A DNA stretch of 6,489 bases from Mageeibacillus sp. UBA3708 (GTDB lineage Bacteria; Bacillota; Clostridia; Saccharofermentanales; Saccharofermentanaceae): positions 1-6,489 of the forward strand of contig DFIB01000053.1 of assembly GCA_002371375.1 (NCBI GenBank). The letters are read 5' to 3'. Made by a program: the position numbers and the translations under genes. Below are positions 1 to 5,957 of this stretch, piece after piece (the stretch's first letter is position 1; each line of letters opens with the position of its first letter). The notes beneath the pieces were generated by a model, which worked only from the letters and a program-made list of their open reading frames with translations, was not told where the DNA came from and made no database searches.

Positions 1-2
1 CA

Positions 3-1463
3 GATAACGCTTTGGATTTCTCAAAGCGTTCATCTTTTATTAAGGAGATTTTGCTTGAGCGCGTCAATCCTTCCAGGATAATCCTTCCCTGCAAGCAGCA
101 TTACGGTGTCAGTGCCATCCCCGTTGTCAATGTCGGCGACGAAGTGAAGGTGGGACAGTGCGTAGCCATGCCGCCTAAGGGCAAGTTCTCGCTGGCGGTG
201 CACAGCGGGATATCCGGAAGGGTTACTTCAATCAGCAACATCAGGATGCCTAACGGAATAGAGTGCCCGGCCATAACCATCGTTAATGACATGAAGATGC
301 AGCGCGTTAATTCCATGCGCCATCGCGAAAGCATGAAGCTCGATTCCAAGGATGTCATGGGCATAATAAGCAATGCGGGCATTTGCGGACTCGGCGGAGA
401 AGGCATCCCTACTGCGGCCAAGATCGACCGTGCAAGGAGCTGCGGCGTAAGAGAACTCCTGGTCAACGGGCTGCAGAGTGAGCCTTATTCGACATCTGAC
501 CTGATGGTAATGTCAGAATACCCGGGATATGTTGTCAACGGGGCAGGCGCCTGTGCCAGAGCGTGCGGCGCAGACAAGGTCGTGTTCCTTCTGTCTGAGC
601 GCCGTAAGGTGTTAATTGATGTGATCAGCAATGCCATTGAGAATGCCCGGGAAGATTTTACCGATCTTGAATTCGAGATCAGACTGTTCAGGGAGAGATT
701 CCCCCAGGGCTATTACAGGCTTGTGGCCAAGGCCCTCTATGATGTTGTCTTAGGACCTGACGAGACACTTGAGAAGAGATGCGGAGCCGTGCTTTTCAAC
801 TGTTCCACGATGTGTGCATGCTGGGAGGCTTTGTCCGAGAATATCCCGCTGATGAGCAGAGTCGTCAGTGTAACGGGGGACCTTACAGACGGGCATAACA
901 TAATCGTCCCCATAGGTACTCCGGTATCCGAGGTGCTGCCTGACGGCGGAAGGGGCGGCGATACGGCCGGTCCTTTGGTATGGGGCAACGCGCTTACGGG
1001 CATTGCAATAACTGACCCGGAGAATACTCCTATCATCAAGCTTACAAATGCCATAACCGTGATACGCAAGCAGGAGACGCCGAGGACGCCGTGCATTCAC
1101 TGCGGCCTATGTGCGCAGAACTGTCCGATGGGACTGTCACCTCATATCGTATATGAGATGCTCAAGCAGGGAATGCCGAAGAAGGCTGAAGAGGAAGGCG
1201 CCAGAACATGTATATCCTGCGGGATCTGTTCATATATCTGCCCTGCCGGGATCAGGCTTACACAGCGCATTGCCAAATTTGCTGCCGAGGGCAAGATCAT
1301 CGGTGAGAATTCACTTCTGCATAATACGAGATTCACGTACGACATAGAGGGGATAGGAGATCTGTCTCTTCTCGAGGATTATGTATCGGATATCCCGGAG
1401 GGAGAGAATCAGGATGATCCCGATGCTATCGTATTGCCTTTCGACGGGGGGAAGATAGTATGA
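3..1463 (+). CDS. rnfC: RnfC-like electron transport complex subunit (5' end probably truncated)
   Basis: RnfC is the membrane-associated subunit of the Rnf complex that takes part in electron exchange with NAD(H) through FMN and iron-sulfur clusters. Numbering from the TTG at 12, the protein shows an N-terminal biotinyl/lipoyl-like region (PVVNVGDEVKVGQ, 37-49), a glycine-rich nucleotide loop (GLGGEGIPTAAK, 126-137), NGLQSEPY (152-159), the RnfC segment VSVTGD...IIVPIGTPVSEVL (285-309), and two complete 4Fe-4S motifs, C361-C364-C367-C371-P and C400-C403-C406-C410-P. The frame is open to the left edge. The TTG has no visible Shine-Dalgarno, and the usual RnfC N-terminus (a GGIHP-type segment) is missing, so the real start is probably upstream; TTG at 12 is the fallback. 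Odd points: the usual GGAGFP loop reads GGEGIP, and the usual NGAECEPY reads NGLQSEPY. The stop overlaps the next start (ATGA, 1460-1463). The family call is firm; NADH activity is uncertain. Confidence 0.9.
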   Translation, partial: DNALDFSKRSSFIKEILLERVNPSRIILPCKQHYGVSAIPVVNVGDEVKVGQCVAMPPKGKFSLAVHSGISGRVTSISNIRMPNGIECPAITIVNDMKMQRVNSMRHRESMKLDSKDVMGIISNAGICGLGGEGIPTAAKIDRARSCGVRELLVNGLQSEPYSTSDLMVMSEYPGYVVNGAGACARACGADKVVFLLSERRKVLIDVISNAIENAREDFTDLEFEIRLFRERFPQGYYRLVAKALYDVVLGPDETLEKRCGAVLFNCSTMCACWEALSENIPLMSRVVSVTGDLTDGHNIIVPIGTPVSEVLPDGGRGGDTAGPLVWGNALTGIAITDPENTPIIKLTNAITVIRKQETPRTPCIHCGLCAQNCPMGLSPHIVYEMLKQGMPKKAEEEGARTCISCGICSYICPAGIRLTQRIAKFAAEGKIIGENSLLHNTRFTYDIEGIGDLSLLEDYVSDIPEGENQDDPDAIVLPFDGGKIV

Positions 1464-2452
1464 GCAATATCAGATATCTCTCGCCGTTTATACATACTGA
1501 GAAGACAGCGCCGTATATCTATCTGACTCATATCGCCGCGCTCATGCCTTGTGTTGCGGCAGGCTTCGTATTCTACGGGATATCAGCGATAACACTGATC
1601 TTCGGGTGTGCGGTTGCTTTTATGCTGCTGGATAATGCTTTCGGAAGGATGGTAAGAAGGGACGGGATAAGCCGTAATTACACTGATTTCAGTTCGATAG
1701 AGGCAGGTGTTATATATGCGCTGCTGCTGCCGCCGGGAACGTCGCTTGTTGTTGCTTTGACGGGAGTATTGTTCGGGTCTTTTGTGGTGAAACAGTTTTT
1801 CGGAGGGGCAGGCAATAATATCCTCAACCCGGCGTGTGTAGCGAGATTGTGCGTTGAGCTTCTGTTCCCTTCACAGATGTCCAGCTTCAAGGAGCCGCTG
1901 ACGTCGTGGTTCGACGTAATGTCGCTTATCGGCAGGACGGACGGAGTTATCAGTGGAGACGATCCCCAGAGTCTTCATATCGTGGAGATAATCACCGGTA
2001 ATTATGCCGGTTATATCGGCACCGGATGCGCCCTGCTCATTCTGTGTGCGTGGATATATCTCCTTGTCAAAGGCACAGTAAGAGTGTATGCACCGGCTTC
2101 ATATCTTGTTATGCTGGCGCTGCTGTATCCGTTTATGAGAGAGGGGCTGGAGCTTAATTCCGAAGGGTTCAAATCTCTCGGTATCTTCCTTATGTCTTCC
2201 GGGGCTTTGTTCATCGCCGTCTATATGTTGGGCGATTTCACGACGATGCCGTCGAGGATCTTGGGAGGTGTGTTCGCGGGTGTGATCTGCGCGGTAATGA
2301 CTGCCGTGCTATACGGAAGGGTATCTGATATGTGCGCAGTACTGGCGCCTGTAATGGCAACTAATTTTATGTCTTTTGAGATAGACTTCTTCACAAAGAC
2401 GATTGCCAGGAGAGGCAAGTTCAATCAAAGGGAGGTGAAGATAACCAAATGA
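1460..2452 (+). CDS. rnfD: RnfD-like integral membrane subunit
   Basis: RnfD is a polytopic membrane subunit of Rnf, related to NqrB, that normally carries a covalently bound FMN and takes part in transmembrane electron transfer. The 330-residue protein has the normal family length. It shows the N-terminal SPFIHTEKTAPYIYL stretch (compare SPHI...ST in RnfD), YALLLPPGTSLVVAL (86-100), the hallmark VVKQFFGGAGNNILNPA (109-125), and a C-terminal MLGDFTTMPSRILGGVFAG block (256-274) matching the usual ATDPVTSP region, ending in the IDFFT...RRGKF pattern (308-321). About 8-10 hydrophobic segments are visible. The flavinylation site is changed: the expected SGATP-like motif reads SGDDP (165-169; bases 1952-1966), which puts Asp168 where the acceptor Thr should be. 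The start is supported by GGGGGGAAG at 1446-1454 and the ATGA overlap with rnfC. The family call is firm; whether it carries a flavin is doubtful. Confidence 0.9.
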   Translation: MSNIRYLSPFIHTEKTAPYIYLTHIAALMPCVAAGFVFYGISAITLIFGCAVAFMLLDNAFGRMVRRDGISRNYTDFSSIEAGVIYALLLPPGTSLVVALTGVLFGSFVVKQFFGGAGNNILNPACVARLCVELLFPSQMSSFKEPLTSWFDVMSLIGRTDGVISGDDPQSLHIVEIITGNYAGYIGTGCALLILCAWIYLLVKGTVRVYAPASYLVMLALLYPFMREGLELNSEGFKSLGIFLMSSGALFIAVYMLGDFTTMPSRILGGVFAGVICAVMTAVLYGRVSDMCAVLAPVMATNFMSFEIDFFTKTIARRGKFNQREVKITK

Positions 2453-3828
2453 ACGGTTCAAGCCTCCGCAGAGTGATAACTGAGATCGTGGTGATATTCA
2501 TAATAAGTATTTTTGCCGTGACGGGCGGTATCTATTTGTCCTCCTTCCACAAGGCCGAGAGGGAGCAGGTACTGTATATCAGCAAGTTCTCGGATGTCAG
2601 CGGATGTGACAGATATGAGAAGCTGACTACACCTATACTCGACAACTATAAGGATATCGAGGAAGTATATATAGGATATGACCGGGACAATGTTCCCAAG
2701 TGCTATATAGTCGACGTCAAATGCGCGAATGAATACGGACAGCAGATGCATGTCCTTGTCGGGATCGATTATGAATCGGCAACATTGTCAGGTATCAAAC
2801 GCATCAGTGATGAGGATATACCGGTTCCTATATCTGACGGGCAGTTCACAGCTCTCAAAGAGTCTCTGGCCGATAAGCGTATCCCGGTGGCATTCACCGG
2901 CAATACATCAGAGGATGATTCCCCGGCACCACGCAATGAGGTTGTCATCAACGGGCTTCATGACGGTGTGTATTATGCCCAGTCAGTCTCCAAGGATTCG
3001 TCAGGATATATTGATTATGTCGAGATAGAGGTTGAAGGCGGGAGAATAACCAAAGTCCGCTGGGATGCCGTGAACATGGATCCCACAACTGAGATAAGGA
3101 GCAAGGCATCACTGTCAGGCGCATACAGCGTATCAGGTCTTGACTGGGCAACCCAGTCTTATAATATCTGCCATGCATTGATCGAAGTTCAGGATCCCAA
3201 GCTCCTCAACATGAAGTCTGACGGAACCACAGCAGTGGTCGACGGCGTGACGTGCGATATAAGACAGTTTATCAAGCTGTCGGAAGAATGCATCGGATAT
3301 GCTCATTCCGGGTACCGCAAAACAGATTATTATGCAGATTTTGATGTGGTGCTCGGCAAGCTTATGAGAGGCACGGCAGAGTCTTTGCATCTGATGAACG
3401 ACGATGGATTCATTGTGGTTTCCTTCGATAAGAATATTGCTCCTTTCGAGGTGAAGAACAGCGACGGAGTTGTTGTGGAACTCAAGTCAATACATGATCT
3501 GGCGGCGCATTACAAGTCCTCCGGCGATGATAAAGATCAGCAGGGAAGCGGAGATAAGGACAAGCCTGATGACGTGGTTCCTGATAATGACTCCAAGCCC
3601 GATGCCGGTGACGGAAGCGGCTTTGTTGACGGCGGAGAGGACGGCGTGATCGATCCGGACAGCCAGTCTGACAATTCTCTTATAGACAGCGTTGACGACC
3701 TTCCGATGAGCGAGATCGCCAGCTATGTCGATCCCGTGCCGGGTGCAGGTCCGGGCTCGCAGCTCGTATTGACATGCATAAATACATGCTACAAATTTAT
3801 GAAGGATTATCTTAACTGGCTGGTATAA
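2449..3828 (+). CDS. rnfG: RnfG-like membrane-anchored protein with an inserted second FMN_bind-like domain
   Basis: RnfG is a single-pass membrane protein whose large extracytoplasmic domain carries a covalent FMN. Here an N-terminal anchor (about 10-31) is followed by an RnfG-type half domain (about 70-150: EEVYIGYD...HVLVGIDYESATLSGIK). A second FMN_bind-like domain follows (about 167-280: LHDGVYYAQS, VEIEVEGGRITKVRWDAVN, DWATQSYNICHALIEVQDP, DGVTCDIRQFIKL). After it come a 75-residue segment of unclear nature, an acidic Asp/Gly/Ser/Pro linker (about 357-418), and an RnfG-like C-terminal end (VDPVPGAGPGSQLV...NTCYKFMKDYL, 427-455). At 459 residues it is about twice the length of ordinary RnfG. 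In the C-terminal motif the expected SGAT reads PGAG, so the acceptor Thr is Gly434; the inner domain keeps Thr268 in DGVT. Start support: GGAGGTG at 2431-2437, 11 bases upstream, and an ATGA overlap with rnfD. The architecture is inferred by eye. Confidence 0.82.
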   Translation: MNGSSLRRVITEIVVIFIISIFAVTGGIYLSSFHKAEREQVLYISKFSDVSGCDRYEKLTTPILDNYKDIEEVYIGYDRDNVPKCYIVDVKCANEYGQQMHVLVGIDYESATLSGIKRISDEDIPVPISDGQFTALKESLADKRIPVAFTGNTSEDDSPAPRNEVVINGLHDGVYYAQSVSKDSSGYIDYVEIEVEGGRITKVRWDAVNMDPTTEIRSKASLSGAYSVSGLDWATQSYNICHALIEVQDPKLLNMKSDGTTAVVDGVTCDIRQFIKLSEECIGYAHSGYRKTDYYADFDVVLGKLMRGTAESLHLMNDDGFIVVSFDKNIAPFEVKNSDGVVVELKSIHDLAAHYKSSGDDKDQQGSGDKDKPDDVVPDNDSKPDAGDGSGFVDGGEDGVIDPDSQSDNSLIDSVDDLPMSEIASYVDPVPGAGPGSQLVLTCINTCYKFMKDYLNWLV

Positions 3829-3830
3829 AG

Positions 3831-4946
3831 ATGATAGAAGAACAGAAAGTAAAGGATCTGCCATTTGATGCAGAAGGCGGCGCGGGGCTGTACGGACACA
3901 AGCCCCACGTAATGCATGTTAGCCCTCCCAGGTATATGACTACACGGGCATCTTTGTTCCTTGCTTTCGCTGTTATCGGCCTGGGAATGGCACTGATGAC
4001 GGATCTTAACATTTTTATCCCTGTCGGATGTGCCGTTGCCCTGACACTTATTTGGAGCTTGACATTCAGATTCGTTAAGACTCCTGTTATCGCACCGGTC
4101 GTTGCTGTTGTCATGACACTTCCGGCATGCGCAGCGGGGTATTATCTGGATTCCTTGTATCTGGCGCCGAGCCTGTCGGTGTTCTCTCTCGGTCTCGTGT
4201 CGCTCTCAGTGACCGGAACCGACGATGACAGCGGCAGCAGACCTCATGCGTTCAAAGAGATAACAGTTCCCCTGTTCTTCGCAGTCTGCGCTTCTCTGGC
4301 CGGTTACTATGTAAGCCTCCTGTTCGAGTCGCGATTTCTCTTTATCGGGATAATCATATCCGTATCGTTCCTGATACTTACTTCGATCATTATCTCAAAG
4401 TCATCAGGCAGCCGCTTTTTCTTCACATCCAAGCGCCTCACCGAATTCTGGGATATTCCCGTTGCCGAATTCAGCCAGACCAGGATATTCATCATGGCGA
4501 AAGCAAAGTTCATCATGACTACCTCATTCCTCTTTGCTTCTCTCTATGCACTTGATTACTTTGCCGCCGCAGACTTCCGAAATCATCTGATGCTCCCGGC
4601 TTCAATGCTCATCGCATTGCCTTTTGTATATATAATCCCGCGCACGGGCAAGGATCACACGTCAAGCTTCGGAACAAAGCATTTCGTTTATGAAGCATTC
4701 ATTGCCGCAGCTCTCATCAGCATGTTCTACATCAGATACGGTGAGGATCTCACCATATCCAAGGTTGTGTATGCTTTCCTTCTTCTGAACGGGACGGACA
4801 TAATAGGCAGCGCACTGCTCGCCGTTATCAGGCGCCGTCAGATCTTCGTATCGAGAAGTAAATACATCGACGGAACACCCTTCATGATGACCATGTTCGC
4901 ACTGCTCATCATGCTGGTGGAGTGCTGTCTGTATAATGCAGTATAA
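3831..4946 (+). CDS. Polytopic membrane protein of unrecognised family
   Basis: I do not recognise this 371-residue protein. It has a polar N-terminus of about 38 residues (ending KPHVMHVSPPRYMTTR) and roughly 10-11 hydrophobic segments, at about 39-57, 60-80, 84-104, 108-127, 146-165, 168-188, 225-247, 252-269, 285-303, 310-333 and 351-369. Two polar loops stand out (129-142 with TDDDSGSRPH; 190-224 with many basic and aromatic residues). No signal peptide, ATP-binding or metal motif is evident. It lies where rnfE and rnfA would follow rnfG in clostridial operons, but it is much longer than either (about 190-230 residues) and I cannot see their conserved cysteine motifs (such as GLCP). The N-terminal H.SPP..T..A pattern faintly recalls the start of RnfD. 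It begins 2 bases after the previous stop without a well-spaced Shine-Dalgarno, suggesting translational coupling. A membrane partner of the Rnf-like subunits is the simplest inference. Confidence 0.85.
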   Translation: MIEEQKVKDLPFDAEGGAGLYGHKPHVMHVSPPRYMTTRASLFLAFAVIGLGMALMTDLNIFIPVGCAVALTLIWSLTFRFVKTPVIAPVVAVVMTLPACAAGYYLDSLYLAPSLSVFSLGLVSLSVTGTDDDSGSRPHAFKEITVPLFFAVCASLAGYYVSLLFESRFLFIGIIISVSFLILTSIIISKSSGSRFFFTSKRLTEFWDIPVAEFSQTRIFIMAKAKFIMTTSFLFASLYALDYFAAADFRNHLMLPASMLIALPFVYIIPRTGKDHTSSFGTKHFVYEAFIAAALISMFYIRYGEDLTISKVVYAFLLLNGTDIIGSALLAVIRRRQIFVSRSKYIDGTPFMMTMFALLIMLVECCLYNAV

Positions 4947-4952
4947 GGATGG
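4945..4952 (+). promoter_or_regulatory. Shine-Dalgarno site selecting the downstream ATG of the prephenate dehydratase lipoprotein gene
   Basis: AAGGATGG lies 10 bases upstream of the ATG at 4963 and overlaps the TAA stop (4944-4946) of the preceding gene. The alternative ATG at 4936 has no purine-rich site before it, and the extra residues it adds (MQYKDGNLP) would sit ahead of an otherwise textbook lipoprotein signal peptide. The site therefore favours 4963 and suggests termination-reinitiation coupling. Confidence 0.6.
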
Positions 4953-4962
4953 TAATCTACCT

Positions 4963-5880
4963 ATGGCCAGGAAGACAGCATCATTAATTCTCGCAGTTGT
5001 ATTGGCATTATCTGTTATCTCGTGTGGAAGAAACGGGGAGGCTGTCGCACCCGCGCCATCTGCAATAGAACGTGATGGTGCCGTAGTAAGCTATCTCGGT
5101 CCGCGCGGAACCTACACGCAGGAAGCCTGTGAGAGGTTCTTCGGTGATGGTCCTGAACTCGTTCCTTTTGAGACAGTTCCGGATGCAGTTACAGCTCTTG
5201 TCGAAGGTGACAGCAAATATGCAGTGATCCCCGTCGAGAACACGATCGGAGGCGCTGTCACGGATTATATTGATACATTGATCTCTAACAGGAGCGTCTC
5301 TGTAGCGGGTGAAGTAGAGCTTCCCATAAATCAGAATCTTCTTGTTCTTCCCGGTACGGTCCTGTCCGATATCAGGAAGGTCTATTCTCACAAGCAGGGG
5401 ATTGCCCAGGGCAATGAGTGGCTCTCAGTAAACCTCCCTGAAGCAGAGGTCATCGAGGTGTCCAGCACTGCCGAGGGTGCCCGCAGGGTAAGCGAAGAGC
5501 AGGACAGGAGCTGTGCAGCCATAGCCTCCGCCGGATGTGCTGATGTCTACGGCCTCGAGATCCTGGCACCCGCCATACAGAACAACGACAAAAATGTCAC
5601 GCGCTTCTACGTACTGAAGAGCGGTGAAGCAGGTATCTACGGCTCTGCAAGGACTGCATTTATTGCCGAGGGGACGGCAGATGATATGGCGGCGCTTGCC
5701 GCAGAACTCAAGAAGCAGGGAGTAACCGTGATCGCTGTGCATGACAGACCTCTTAAGACACAGCTCGGTCAGTATAGCTTTCTTGTCGAATGTTCCTATA
5801 TATCCGGGGATACATTCGCACGTGTAACAGGGAACAGTTCCATGAGTATCAGGAATCTTGGCAGTTTTGACGTCAAATGA
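4963..5880 (+). CDS. Prephenate dehydratase-like lipoprotein (exported PDT plus degenerate ACT domain)
   Basis: Prephenate dehydratase converts prephenate to phenylpyruvate in phenylalanine synthesis and is normally cytoplasmic. This 305-residue protein starts with a clear lipoprotein signal: MARK, a hydrophobic core, and lipobox VISC with Cys21. The PDT domain (about 41-220) shows YLGPRGTYTQEA (44-55), PVENTIGG (90-97), YSHKQGIAQG (141-150), and NNDKNVTRFYVL (207-218) with the conserved TRF motif at 213-215 that contains the catalytic Thr. An ACT-like domain follows (about 228-303): HDRPLKTQLGQYSFLVE (260-276) matches the ESRP...Y.F region and SIRNLGSF the end of the family. The phenylalanine-sensing GAL and ESRP motifs are not intact (ADDMAAL, HDRP). 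No other aromatic-pathway gene is present. It could be an enzyme outside the membrane or a ligand-binding lipoprotein, since PDT shares the type II periplasmic-binding fold. The family call is firm; the role is unknown. Confidence 0.88.
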   Translation: MARKTASLILAVVLALSVISCGRNGEAVAPAPSAIERDGAVVSYLGPRGTYTQEACERFFGDGPELVPFETVPDAVTALVEGDSKYAVIPVENTIGGAVTDYIDTLISNRSVSVAGEVELPINQNLLVLPGTVLSDIRKVYSHKQGIAQGNEWLSVNLPEAEVIEVSSTAEGARRVSEEQDRSCAAIASAGCADVYGLEILAPAIQNNDKNVTRFYVLKSGEAGIYGSARTAFIAEGTADDMAALAAELKKQGVTVIAVHDRPLKTQLGQYSFLVECSYISGDTFARVTGNSSMSIRNLGSFDVK

Positions 5881-5957
5881 TACTTGATGCCGGGGGGCTG
5901 ACGCTGCCGGGATAACAATCAGCTGGCGGCTGCAGGAAAAGGTAAGTCGGGAAAAGG
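5881..5957. other. Intergenic spacer after the operon, no clear terminator
   Basis: These 77 bases between the last stop codon and the tandem repeats hold only a weak hairpin (CAGC/GCTG, 5920-5932, loop TGGCG) with no T-run after it. The stretch CCGGGATAACAATCAG loosely resembles the repeat junction CCGGCAGGATCAG and could be a decayed repeat fragment. I see no open reading frame with a ribosome site. Confidence 0.5.

Noticed and set aside
3831..4946. Annotation as RnfE or RnfA
   Set aside because: The protein is far longer, has about 10-11 membrane segments, and lacks the conserved RnfA/E motifs. Only the gene position suggests it.
4936..4962. Start of the prephenate dehydratase gene at the upstream ATG 4936
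   Set aside because: There is no ribosome site before it, and the nine added residues would precede a normal lipoprotein signal peptide. ATG 4963 has a well-spaced AAGGATGG.
4963..5880. Periplasmic cyclohexadienyl dehydratase (PheC type)
   Set aside because: The motifs YLGPRGTYTQEA, PVEN and NVTRF are those of the PheA-type PDT family with an ACT domain, not of PheC.
5891..5932. Rho-independent terminator right after the last gene
   Set aside because: Only short weak stems are present (CAGC/GCTG) and no T-run follows.
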